Source: an uncultured Acidobacteriia bacterium (GTDB lineage: Bacteria; Acidobacteriota; Terriglobia; Bryobacterales; Bryobacteraceae). From it: a DNA stretch of 45,027 nucleotides. Position numbers and translations under genes: made by a program. Below the pieces are notes generated by a model. It ran no database searches. It worked only from the letters and a program-made list of their open reading frames with translations, and was not told the origin of the DNA. Each line of letters starts with the position of its first letter. The first letter of the stretch is position 1. Below are positions 25,095 through 33,239 of the stretch, in pieces. The stretch lies in contig CAIRSA010000517.1 in assembly GCA_903881085.1 (NCBI GenBank), forward strand, positions 1 through 45,027, given 5' to 3'.

Positions 25095-27797
25095 TTACTC
25101 CACCGATACCGTACCAGTCGTGGTGCGGCCGCGAGTCTTATCCGTTGACTGCTCCCTCTCGCGGTTCAGCTCCACCATATCCACCGGCTGAGAGAAGTCC
25201 CCGAGTAAGTGCTTGGCAAAGTAATCGGCGCGGACCCAGAAGAAGTAGTTCACGGCGTCAGTATAGGCGTGGCGCTTGCCAGGCAACATCAGGAAGTCGA
25301 AGCGCTTGTTGGCCTTGATCAGCGAGTCGGCCATGCGCAGCGTGTTGGCGGGATGCACGTTGTCGTCAATATCGCCTGTCACCAGCATCAGATGGCCCTT
25401 CAGGTTCTTGGCAAGATCGGAGTTGCGCTCAATGGTGTATTCGAATTTGACGTTGCCGTCCTTATCCTTCACCTCTTTCACGCCGTGGTGCTTTTCGCTC
25501 CACCAGCGGTTGTAGATGTTGTTTTCGTGGTTGCCTGACGATGACACTGCGACCTTGAAGAAATCGGGATAAACCAGCAACGCCGCGGTGGACATGAAGC
25601 CGCCGCCAGAGTGGCCGTAGATGCCCACGCGGTCGGCATCGATGAACGCGTGGCGCCGCGCCAGTTGTTCGATTGCCGCCTTCTTATCGGCCAAGCCGTA
25701 GTCGCGCAGATTGCCATAGCCGAAGTTGTGATACCACTTGGAGCGATTGGGATGCCCGCCACGGTTTCCTACCTCGATGACGATGAAGCCAAGTTGGGCG
25801 AGCGCGACATTGGGCTGGCGCGGGGTGAAAGTCTTGGTGACAGACTCAGTCTGCGGGCCGGGGTACACAAAAGCAATGATGGGATACTTCCTGGCGGGAT
25901 CGAAATCGAACGGCTTGTACATCACGCCATAAAGGTCCGTGACGCCGTCGTCGGCTTTCACCTGGAACGGTTGCGGGTATTGGAAGCCGGCTTCTTTCAT
26001 AGCCGTCATGTCCGTGGTTTCAAGCTCCATCAAGTGCGTGCCGGCGGAGTCGTAGAGCGCGGAACTGGGCTCCATGTTGACGCGCGATTGCGTATCGACG
26101 AAATACTTGCCGTTATCGGCCAGCGCGACCGTGTGCGAGGCGTTGCCGGGATCGAGCATTTTCATGCCGCTGCCATCGAGCCCGATCTTGTATTCGTGTA
26201 GGAAGTACGGGTCCTCGCTGGCTTCTCGGCCGTTCGCCGTCAGATAGAGGGTGCGCGACTTTTCGTCAATATGCGTGATGGCATCGGCGTAGAACTCGCC
26301 GCTTGTGATCTGGTTTTTCAGTTTGCCGTCGCCATCGAACAGATAGTAGTGGCCCCAACCATCGCGCTCCGACCAATGCACCAGCTCTTTGCCATCGGCG
26401 AGCAGGCGCAGCGGCTTCACGTCGACGTAGGTATTCATGCGCTCTTCTATCAGCGTCTTCACTTCGCCGGTGACGGCATCGGCCACGCAGACATCCACCC
26501 GTTTGAGGTCGCGGCTGGTGCGGTTGAAGTAGAGTTTTGACGAGTTGCCGCTGAGCCATTTGGCATCTGGGCCGCCCTGGCGTGCCGGTGTGCCTTGCGT
26601 CTGCTGGTCTTGTTCGGTGGTGCGTTCTACGGTGAAGCGGCGCATCGCTTCGCGTTCGCGATAGGTGACGGGCGCATCGTAGATAGAGATCTGCTGATCC
26701 TTAAACTGTCCGGCCTTGGCGATGAGGCGGGCTTTGGCGGCGAGGTCGAAGAACTCCAGTTGCGATTGCGTTACGTTCGCTTCGCCAGGCATCGCATAGC
26801 GGTAGGTTTCAAGCGTTGGCCGCGGGGTGGAGAGCGAGTTGATTACCCACAGATCGCTGACCTTGCGGTTGTCCATGCGCACGACGGCCACTTTCTTGGA
26901 ATCCTTGGACCAATGAATCTGGATGGCGGGTACGCGCGGGTTCTTGCCGCGCAGATTCATTTGGCGGAGCTCTTCGGTGGAGAGGCGTCGTGCGTAGCTG
27001 AAGTTCTCTTCGCCATCGGTGGTGAGTTGGGTTTCCACGATGGTGGGGTCATCCTCTTTCACCAGCGCTTTGGCGTAGTTGGCGGCGTCGAGCATGTAAA
27101 GGTTGTGGCCTCGTGCGAAGAGGAATGCCTTTTCGTCTGGTGCCATGGAGACCCAGCGCGGCTTCTTCAATGGCTTGAAATCAGCCAGCAGGTTGACCTT
27201 GGCGGCGGCGAAGTCGTACTCGAAGTAGACCGTACGGGTTATAGGCGCGGGCGATGCGGCGGCTGGGGTGGCCGTAGTACGGCGTTGCTGGGCCTGGTCT
27301 GCGTCGTCTTCATCGTCATCGTTGGGGGTGACGTTTTCGGGCGGGGCCGTCCTCTTCGGTTCGGGCTTGAGGCCGGGGATGTCGGCGTCCGCTGGCACCT
27401 GGACTTCGAAGTACAACGCGGCATCGCGGCGCACCAGACGGGCATTCTGGATAGGCAGGTGCTGGGCGTCGTAGGGGATGCGAGTGAGTGTGGTGAGTTG
27501 GGCGGCGAGCTTGGCGTGATCGAAGAGCGGAGTCTTCTTCTTTGTTGCCGGGTCGGCGAGGACGAGTTTCAGGCCCTGGCTGGTCTGGTGGCTGTACCAG
27601 AAGCGGTCGGAGGTTTCGAACCAGCGCGGGATGACGCCAGTATCGAAGACCATCTTGCTGACCTTGGCTGGGGTCCAGCGGGCGGCCAGGTCGTAATTGG
27701 CTTTATGGATGTGGTTGTCCGTCGGCTGGACGGGGGCCGGTTTGTCTTGGGCCGCAAGGAGGGCGGCGGAAGCAAGGAGAGCAAGGGTGCGCTTCAT
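25095..27797 (-). CDS. Secreted S9-family prolyl peptidase (dipeptidyl-peptidase IV-like)
   Basis: This serine peptidase has 900 residues. A signal peptide is visible (MKRTLALLASAALLAAQ). The middle (~45-610) is a beta-propeller of the DPP IV N-terminal type, split by an acidic and Ala/Pro-rich low-complexity insert at about 152-186 (NDDDEDDADQAQQ). The C-terminal alpha/beta hydrolase carries the triad: Ser in YGHSGGGFMS near residue 730, Asp in GDIDDNVHP near 810 and His in KRHAY near 842. YPIIAFVYPGPQTESV and NRGGHPNRSKWYHNFGYG are typical of DPP IV. It probably trims proline-containing peptides in the periplasm. It is monocistronic, with an ATG at 27797. Confidence 0.94.
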   Translation of the reverse strand: MKRTLALLASAALLAAQDKPAPVQPTDNHIHKANYDLAARWTPAKVSKMVFDTGVIPRWFETSDRFWYSHQTSQGLKLVLADPATKKKTPLFDHAKLAAQLTTLTRIPYDAQHLPIQNARLVRRDAALYFEVQVPADADIPGLKPEPKRTAPPENVTPNDDDEDDADQAQQRRTTATPAAASPAPITRTVYFEYDFAAAKVNLLADFKPLKKPRWVSMAPDEKAFLFARGHNLYMLDAANYAKALVKEDDPTIVETQLTTDGEENFSYARRLSTEELRQMNLRGKNPRVPAIQIHWSKDSKKVAVVRMDNRKVSDLWVINSLSTPRPTLETYRYAMPGEANVTQSQLEFFDLAAKARLIAKAGQFKDQQISIYDAPVTYREREAMRRFTVERTTEQDQQTQGTPARQGGPDAKWLSGNSSKLYFNRTSRDLKRVDVCVADAVTGEVKTLIEERMNTYVDVKPLRLLADGKELVHWSERDGWGHYYLFDGDGKLKNQITSGEFYADAITHIDEKSRTLYLTANGREASEDPYFLHEYKIGLDGSGMKMLDPGNASHTVALADNGKYFVDTQSRVNMEPSSALYDSAGTHLMELETTDMTAMKEAGFQYPQPFQVKADDGVTDLYGVMYKPFDFDPARKYPIIAFVYPGPQTESVTKTFTPRQPNVALAQLGFIVIEVGNRGGHPNRSKWYHNFGYGNLRDYGLADKKAAIEQLARRHAFIDADRVGIYGHSGGGFMSTAALLVYPDFFKVAVSSSGNHENNIYNRWWSEKHHGVKEVKDKDGNVKFEYTIERNSDLAKNLKGHLMLVTGDIDDNVHPANTLRMADSLIKANKRFDFLMLPGKRHAYTDAVNYFFWVRADYFAKHLLGDFSQPVDMVELNREREQSTDKTRGRTTTGTVSVE

Positions 27798-27840
27798 GGT
27801 GTTATTCTAGCGCGGCCTGTCCCTATATTTCCAAAAATGA

Positions 27841-27873
27841 AAACGGCCACCCCACTTAATGGGGTGGCCGTTT
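27841..27873 (-). terminator. Rho-independent terminator of the PEP-CTERM gene
   Basis: A perfect 14-bp stem (27841-27854 with 27860-27873) encloses a 5-base loop. On the minus strand it is followed by TTTTCATTTTTGG, a good T tract. It lies 23 bases after the PEP-CTERM stop codon. Confidence 0.9.
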
Positions 27874-27896
27874 CAGGAAACTCGTTTCGTTGGTTG

Positions 27897-28682
27897 TCAG
27901 GACTTTCTTTTAAGGCGGATTGTGCCTAGCGCGAGTATTGCAGTTCCGAGCATCGCAAACGTGGACGGTTCGGGAGCAGTGCTAATCGATTGTGACCAAG
28001 TGTTCGAGAAGATCCCGCCTGTGGTTTGGGCGGCTGCAGCCACGGCGGCCATGGTCGTGTTATTGTACTGCCCGGAGATTATGTCAGTGAACGCGGCTGA
28101 ACTCAGAATACCGCTCGTATCAATTGCGGTACCAATCAATCCAATGGAGACGGTCACACTCGTTCCAACCTGAGTCAAAACAAAGCCACCGACGCACATT
28201 TGAGTCGCTGTGGTCGTACAGGTATTCGGAACGAGTTGATTGGCCTGGAGATTGATAGTACTGAGACTCGGCACTCCGATAAAAGCAATAAAGTTGTTTA
28301 GCGTAACAGGCGAGCCCACCGGAAGATAGGAGAAGTTGGTCTGCGCCGGCGCATCTGCGATGTCGAGGATAGTAGCCGCCGATGAGGCGCCTATCGCCGC
28401 AAACGTGCCCGTTCCGCCCGATGCGGTAATTTGCCCTTTGCCGTAGCCAGCACCGGTCGCACCACTACCCGTGCATGATGAGGCCGGGCTGGTACCCGGA
28501 TCGGTTGGGCACCAGTCCAGATAGTGCACGGTTCCCCCTGCATTTGCGAATGTCATCACACCTGCCCCAGTAGTTCCGAAGCCTCCTGAGATTTGTGTAG
28601 CAGATAGTGACGAGATGCCGAGTGCGCAAAAAATACCGATAACAATTGCTTTCTTTACCGGTCTCAAAATGTAGTTCTGCAT
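27897..28682 (-). CDS. PEP-CTERM sorting-domain protein
   Basis: This is a secreted protein of 261 residues. The signal peptide lies after a basic start (MQNYILRPVKKAIVIGIFCA). The body is Gly/Thr/Ala/Ser-rich and low in charge, with four Cys in CPTDPGTSPASSC and CTTTATQMC, and no recognised enzymatic domain. The C-terminus is a classic exosortase signal: APEPSTFAMLG, then a hydrophobic helix (TAILALGTI) and a basic tail (RLKRKS). Family knowledge says such proteins are cleaved by an exosortase and tied to extracellular polysaccharide; no exosortase gene is here. AGGAGG stands 5 bases before the ATG at 28682, and a promoter is readable upstream. Confidence 0.92.
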   Translation of the reverse strand: MQNYILRPVKKAIVIGIFCALGISSLSATQISGGFGTTGAGVMTFANAGGTVHYLDWCPTDPGTSPASSCTGSGATGAGYGKGQITASGGTGTFAAIGASSAATILDIADAPAQTNFSYLPVGSPVTLNNFIAFIGVPSLSTINLQANQLVPNTCTTTATQMCVGGFVLTQVGTSVTVSIGLIGTAIDTSGILSSAAFTDIISGQYNNTTMAAVAAAAQTTGGIFSNTWSQSISTAPEPSTFAMLGTAILALGTIRLKRKS

Positions 28683-28726
28683 AATCCTCCTCTAAACCCC
28701 TCAAATGAGGTCAGTACTCAATTACT

Positions 28727-28755
28727 AAGTTATCATAGGGTTGGCCTAGGGTCAA
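28727..28755 (-). promoter_or_regulatory. Sigma-70-type promoter of the PEP-CTERM gene
   Basis: On the minus strand TTGACC (28755-28750), a 17-base spacer and TAACTT (28732-28727) precede the gene. The leader of about 40 bases contains a small palindrome with arms CCTCA and TGAGG, then the AGGAGG site. Confidence 0.55.
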
Positions 28756-29060
28756 TGCCTTAATTTAAGGAAAAAATTTTCAGAGTACTGTTGGATAGTC
28801 CCGAAAAAATCACGGGCATTTTGTGTTTATTTGCAGCCATGGATAACGGGGTGCTGTTTTTCGTTTTTCCATTGAATTGCAAATAAAGGAGTTAATGCCT
28901 TCGGAAAGACTTTTGGATTAGTATGGTGTCTGCCAAGCCTGGGAGGGATTACTTGGCAATGCGTTACGCGTGGTTGCCTGGGCCATGAAATGGTACTGTT
29001 GGTTCTATATCTCTCATAACTATATAAAAATGTTTGGCTTAGCCCTTTGTGTGAAATTTG
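28756..29060. other. AT-rich non-coding stretch
   Basis: This gap is visibly richer in A+T than its surroundings. A small hairpin (CCCG/CGGG around AAAAAATCA, about 28800-28816) is present, but no gene or clear promoter for the flavoprotein downstream. Confidence 0.3.
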
Positions 29061-30752
29061 TTATGGTATACTGCGATCCAGTTCGGGTCTGGTTTGATTG
29101 AGGAATGCTGTGGACGCCGCAGTTTCCGCTCCCTTGTCGTCCAGGGACATTGCGGCTGCCTGGTAACGCCCGGGCGAGAGGACGCCAGCCGGGTCGAGCA
29201 CATTTTTTATGGTGCGGAGGAAGTGATGGTATCCATTTTGCCCATCCATTTCACGCATGGACTGTAGCCCCAACCTATAGCACGGATAGCCTTCTTCAGA
29301 CAACAGCTGGAGCAACTTGGCATGACATTCGAGGGCGCGTCTATCTTCGCCAGCTAGGTTGCGGTCGTAGCAAATGGAAATTACACATGCGATTGCTCTC
29401 TCGGTTACCAGAGTCAATGAGATTTGGGGCTCAAAACCGTAACCGAGCATGATTTGGGATACTTTTGCGGTAAGATTTTCGGCATTGGCGCCGGCGAATG
29501 GAAGTACCGGTGAGCACCAGAGGAGGCCGCAACCGTCTTTGTCCGGGTCCATATTCAGCGGGGGAGCGTGACGTTTCCGCCAATATGCGCTGGCCAGTGG
29601 CTTGTTCGTTGGGATACCCTTCATGAGGCCGTAAACCGGCTTTAATAGCTCCAACGCGCGGCCAAGGTCCCAGCCTGTCAACAGACGGTAGAGACCGGCG
29701 AAGTGCATGGCGTAATGGAGCAGCCGGTCATCAATAAACTGCAATTTCGATACTTTCCCGGCGAGTGCTTTGCGTAACAGGCGGCGCGCTTCTTTCACCT
29801 GCGCCCGGGTACCGTAGAGTCCGCCGGATCCGCTCCAGTATCCAACGTTGAATTGCTTTCTGAGGTTCGGCATGCATTTGTCGGGGATCGGTGTTACACC
29901 ATCGGTTTCGCGCCAGGGGTATTGACCAAGTCCGGAGAGAACTTTGTAATCGTTGCCAATGTGAATGGAACTGCGGATTGTACCATTGAGCCGCAGTGGG
30001 CGCACTGCGTCCACTACCGCGGCTAAGGCGGATTTGTCGTTACAGGTGAAAAAGAAGGCTTGAAAGTATTCGGGCGAAGGCATAAGCCAAAGTGTCATGC
30101 GAGTAACAATGCCCAAATTCGATTGCGAAAATATTCCGTCAATGCTGGGGCCAACTCCCCACCGGTAAAGAGATGCCGTCTTGGCGTTGGGGATGCGCGC
30201 AAATCCGGTTTCGAGGGATTCGCCAGAGGGCAGCACGACTTCGAGGCCGCAAACATTGCCGAAATGGTCGCCATACGGAGTGTGGCCGAACCCCCGTTCC
30301 ATGGTATTGCCGATCAGGCTGCAATCCGGACTGGCGCCAGAGGCGTCCATCCACAGTCGGGATTTCTTCTCAGCCAGGAAATCGAACAACTGCTGCTGTG
30401 TTACTCCCGGCTCGACTGTGACGTAGGCCAGGTCTTCGTTGAAATCGAGGATTCGGTCCAGGCGGCCAAGGTCCATCAACGCGCAGCCATTGGAGGAAGG
30501 CACTCGCGACCCATAGCCCCAATTCTTTCCACTGCTGACCGGATAGACGGGGGCTCCTTCCACTTGAGCGATGCGCATGCATTGCTGAACCTGTTGCCTG
30601 CTGCCGGGACGTAAAATGACGGGGATCTGAAAATCGGTGGCGAAAGTGGCGGTGGCGGCGTCAAGAAGTATTTCCTTCTGCAGAATGACGAACTCAGGGC
30701 CCAAAACGCGGGTCCAGTGTTTAATCGCCAAATCGATTGGACTGACGGGCAT
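29061..30752 (-). CDS. FAD-linked oxidase of the vanillyl-alcohol oxidase / p-cresol methylhydroxylase family
   Basis: This flavoprotein of 563 residues probably oxidises a phenolic or related hydroxyl or methyl group. The FAD-binding PCMH domain (~40-230) shows PVSSGKNWGYGSRVP, AYVTVEPGVTQQQLFDFL and SLIGNTMERGFGHTPYGDHF, a close pattern match to the flavoprotein subunit of p-cresol methylhydroxylase and to eugenol or vanillyl-alcohol oxidases. The C-terminal cap domain ends with NVLDPAGVLSPGRY. No cytochrome subunit gene is adjacent. The start at 30752 is preferred because GGAG precedes it at 7 bases and MPVSPIDLAIKHW fits; it overlaps the upstream acyltransferase gene by 32 bases, implying coupling. 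Substrate and flavin linkage are unknown. Confidence 0.87.
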   Translation of the reverse strand: MPVSPIDLAIKHWTRVLGPEFVILQKEILLDAATATFATDFQIPVILRPGSRQQVQQCMRIAQVEGAPVYPVSSGKNWGYGSRVPSSNGCALMDLGRLDRILDFNEDLAYVTVEPGVTQQQLFDFLAEKKSRLWMDASGASPDCSLIGNTMERGFGHTPYGDHFGNVCGLEVVLPSGESLETGFARIPNAKTASLYRWGVGPSIDGIFSQSNLGIVTRMTLWLMPSPEYFQAFFFTCNDKSALAAVVDAVRPLRLNGTIRSSIHIGNDYKVLSGLGQYPWRETDGVTPIPDKCMPNLRKQFNVGYWSGSGGLYGTRAQVKEARRLLRKALAGKVSKLQFIDDRLLHYAMHFAGLYRLLTGWDLGRALELLKPVYGLMKGIPTNKPLASAYWRKRHAPPLNMDPDKDGCGLLWCSPVLPFAGANAENLTAKVSQIMLGYGFEPQISLTLVTERAIACVISICYDRNLAGEDRRALECHAKLLQLLSEEGYPCYRLGLQSMREMDGQNGYHHFLRTIKNVLDPAGVLSPGRYQAAAMSLDDKGAETAASTAFLNQTRPELDRSIP

Positions 30753-31659
30753 CGAGACTCCAGGTGTGGACTTCGGCGGAGCCGGGTTTGGCTGCGCCAC
30801 GGAATGCGGCCTCTTCAAAGCTATTTAGTGAAGGCCAGGTGCGGGGCTTCAATGGATACTGGAAAAATCCACGCCGGTCGCCAGTGCACATCTCCAGCGA
30901 GGGGGCACAGATCACTGGGACAAAGGGAAGGATGGCTTCCAACTCGCCCACCCATGGGGCGTAGCGCGGATTTGGGGCGGAGGAATCGAAACGCAGAATG
31001 AGCATCTGGCATCTGTATCTGGGATCGTAATAGCTTGGGATTTCCACGCCCCCCGATTGCAGGCACTGGCCACCGATGCGCCGCAGAATGGAGGCCGAGG
31101 AGTGGCGCACCGTGGCGGTAGTGATTCCGATGCAGCCGCCCAAACTCCTTGCCAAGCTATAGGCGGAGAGGGCGATTTTGATTGCTTCCGGAGTACGGCG
31201 GAACTCATCCGTCAAGGCCCAGCCGCCAACTTCGACAAAAGAAAAATCCAAGCTTCGGGCTAGCTCCATTTCAGAGGAGACGGCTGAGTAGAGTAATGGT
31301 CCCCACTGTTCGGAAACGGCCAGCGGCGAAGCAGCAACGCTTAGCTTTGAGAACGGATCGGTTGCGCCATGTTCACGATACCGTGCGCAGCCGCAGATTT
31401 CTCCATCTTCGGTGAGGGCCAAAAGATGCCAACTTCCCTCGTCGGCAGGTGTCTGATGACGTTGATCCGTAGAAAGCTCCCAGGGCTCGATCGCGCCGTC
31501 CTTTAAGTAGATGGCACCACGTAAGCGTTGCATTTCGCTGAGCAATGCTTCATGCCGGTCGCGATTCGTTTCCACTTCGAGAAAAGAGCCCGGCACCTTC
31601 GAGGAATCAGAAGCAAGTATAACAAACTGCCGGGTTCTCGCCGTTATTGATCTCACCAT
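30721..31659 (-). CDS. GNAT-fold acyltransferase, FeeM/LuxI-like N-acyl synthase candidate
   Basis: This 312-residue protein resembles N-acyl amino acid or acyl-homoserine-lactone synthase-like GNAT proteins. Residues ~40-110 hold LRGAIYLKDGAIEPWEL, SWHLLALTEDGEICGCARYR, the core strands that bind the acyl donor. Residues ~145-205 hold FVEVGGWALTDEFR, ALSAYSLARSLGG and SASILRRIGG, matching the second half of the fold. A C-terminal extension of about 90 residues (from NPRYAPWVGELEAILPFVP) is not recognised. It overlaps the flavoprotein gene by 32 bases. Related acyltransferases accompany PEP-CTERM/exosortase loci, and a PEP-CTERM gene lies 3 kb away. The ATG at 31659 has only a weak Shine-Dalgarno sequence. 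Family call is by pattern; the product is unknown. Confidence 0.6.
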   Translation of the reverse strand: MVRSITARTRQFVILASDSSKVPGSFLEVETNRDRHEALLSEMQRLRGAIYLKDGAIEPWELSTDQRHQTPADEGSWHLLALTEDGEICGCARYREHGATDPFSKLSVAASPLAVSEQWGPLLYSAVSSEMELARSLDFSFVEVGGWALTDEFRRTPEAIKIALSAYSLARSLGGCIGITTATVRHSSASILRRIGGQCLQSGGVEIPSYYDPRYRCQMLILRFDSSAPNPRYAPWVGELEAILPFVPVICAPSLEMCTGDRRGFFQYPLKPRTWPSLNSFEEAAFRGAAKPGSAEVHTWSLDARQSNRFGD

Positions 31660-32541
31660 AGATTAAAGGCCTCACTACGGTCCGGTTTGTGCGCGCGTCA
31701 GATTGCGCACTCACGGATTTTGATCGGTATTCAGCCCGATGCTGAAACATACGTTATACGCCGCTCAATACTTCTGGATCGTCATTTTCCAAATTCAACT
31801 TTAGCTTCCGGGCTGTAGTTTCTTGACCCAGCAAAATGCAATTGGGACCGCGCACGGTTATCCATATTGAGTACATGCGGCCAGCGAAGGGTAGAGCGCA
31901 CATTCTGGGTCGCTCCGCTGAATACAGAACGTAACTGTTTTCAACGAGCGGCTTTCCGGTCCTGATCAGTCAGAACAGACGAATCTACTCCGCTTCCCGA
32001 GGATAAAGGTCCCATCTGGGAGAGGACTCAGGATGCTATGGCTGGCGGGCTAACCATTCATCTCATCGAATGCTACAGTCAGTGTGCTGCGCCTCGGGGG
32101 GCGGTGTTTCCTACCAGGATCTGGCTATGCAAATCCGCTGAACGGCAATCAAGCCGTAAAGGCAGGAACATCAGAAACGCAAGCATGTCCCAGTCCGTAG
32201 CTGGGTATTATCACAGGAACTTTGGATTACTAATTGAGTATTGTATCACAGGGAGCCCATCGCCCGCCCTTGATCTGTACGTACATGTTGAACTTGTTGC
32301 ACTCTTCCTCGTGCGGAAATTGTGGGTGCTGGGTGTTAAGCGGGTAAAGCGATGCCAGAAGATGTTGTGGATGCATTCATTGCGACTCAACTCTAATAGT
32401 CTTCCGCCAGTGACCGTCTGAGCAAGCCCATGGATTGGTCGAGTCCCCGCAAAGTATTACGACATTGGGGATCGGCCCGTGTCCTGACGGAATCGCCGGG
32501 TAGTTGGAGTCCTGGCCTGATTTTGGCATACACTATACCCG
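31660..32541. other. Long gene-poor stretch
   Basis: About 880 bases, less GC-rich than the flanks. On the minus strand a stop-free stretch of 71 codons (31969-31757) has protein-like composition (TGKPLVENSYVLYSAE, TVRGPNCILLGQETTARKL) but follows a stop and lacks a start with a ribosome-binding site; a second short frame ending at about 31971 precedes it. They may be remnants of one decayed gene. A 127-codon plus-strand frame at 32038-32421 has no recognisable domain. No RNA gene was recognised. Confidence 0.35.
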
Positions 32542-33147
32542 ATGGGTGTTTCCGAACGGCGAACTCGAGATAAAGATCTTTTACGGCACAAAATTCTGGA
32601 TGCCGCAGGGCAATTGTTTGTAGCGGAGGGGTTTCAAAACGTCTCCATACGCAAGATTGCCGAGCGGATCGAGTACGCGCCCTCAACGATCTATCTGTAC
32701 TTCAAAGACAAAGACGAAATCATGCTCAGCCTCTGTGAAGAGACCTTTGAAACGCTGATGACAGAGATAAAAAGCGTCACCTCCGCCGCCAAGGATCCAC
32801 TCTCAGCTTTGAAATGCGGCCTGCGCAGTTATATCCAATTCGGACTCGCGCACCCCAGCCACTACCTGATTTCGTTCTGCCTTCCGCCGCCGAAATCCAA
32901 GATCGAATGGAAGCTTGAGACCAGCATCGGGTTGCAGACCTTCGATCTGCTGCGGCAGAGCATCCGCAAATGCATGGAGTGCGGGGCAATTCGTCAGCAG
33001 GACGTGGAAGTTGCCAGCCAGTTGGCCTGGACATCTGCTCATGGTGTCACGAGTCTGCTGATCTCCTCCCACGACATGTTTCCTTTTGTCGATCACAAAA
33101 TTCTCATCGACGCGGTTTTAGACAATATTGTCAACGGCTTGAAGTGA
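32542..33147 (+). CDS. TetR/AcrR-family transcriptional regulator
   Basis: This is a 201-residue one-component repressor. The N-terminal DNA-binding domain (~15-62) shows ILDAAGQLFVAEGFQNVS, IRKIAERIEYAPSTIYLYF and KDKDEIM, typical of TetR. The C-terminal ligand-binding domain is helical (LRSYIQFGLAHPSHYLISF) with no known ligand signature. It lies 90 bases upstream of the exporter operon, whose promoter contains an inverted repeat of TetR-operator type, so it most likely represses that operon and is relieved by an exported compound. A -10-like TACACT/TATACC lies within 20 bases of the ATG, so its own mRNA may have almost no leader. I do not see the same operator before its own gene. Confidence 0.92.
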   Translation: MGVSERRTRDKDLLRHKILDAAGQLFVAEGFQNVSIRKIAERIEYAPSTIYLYFKDKDEIMLSLCEETFETLMTEIKSVTSAAKDPLSALKCGLRSYIQFGLAHPSHYLISFCLPPPKSKIEWKLETSIGLQTFDLLRQSIRKCMECGAIRQQDVEVASQLAWTSAHGVTSLLISSHDMFPFVDHKILIDAVLDNIVNGLK

Positions 33148-33197
33148 GTTAGCGGGCAGGGAATCGGCCTGTTTTAACCGCTCCAGGCATTTTTCTA

Positions 33198-33226
33198 TTG
33201 ACCGGAGTGAACAGTGGGCGTAAAAT
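33198..33226 (+). promoter_or_regulatory. Sigma-70 promoter of the exporter operon
   Basis: TTGACC (33198-33203), a 17-base spacer and TAAAAT (33221-33226) form a near-consensus promoter. The start point would fall at about 33232-33235, only 0-6 bases before the permease start codon, so the message is probably leaderless or nearly so. Confidence 0.75.
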
Positions 33227-33239
33227 GAACAGTGTTCAT
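33225..33239. promoter_or_regulatory. Probable TetR operator over the exporter promoter
   Basis: ATGAACAGTGTTCAT has perfect 7-base arms (ATGAACA/TGTTCAT) around one central base. It covers the end of the -10 box, the expected start point and the permease start codon. A second half site, TGAACAGTG at 33208-33216, lies in the promoter spacer. The TetR gene directly upstream is the obvious binding partner. Confidence 0.75.

Noticed and set aside
32038..32421. 127-codon plus-strand open frame upstream of the TetR gene
   Set aside because: Composition is not protein-like, there is no domain and no Shine-Dalgarno site.
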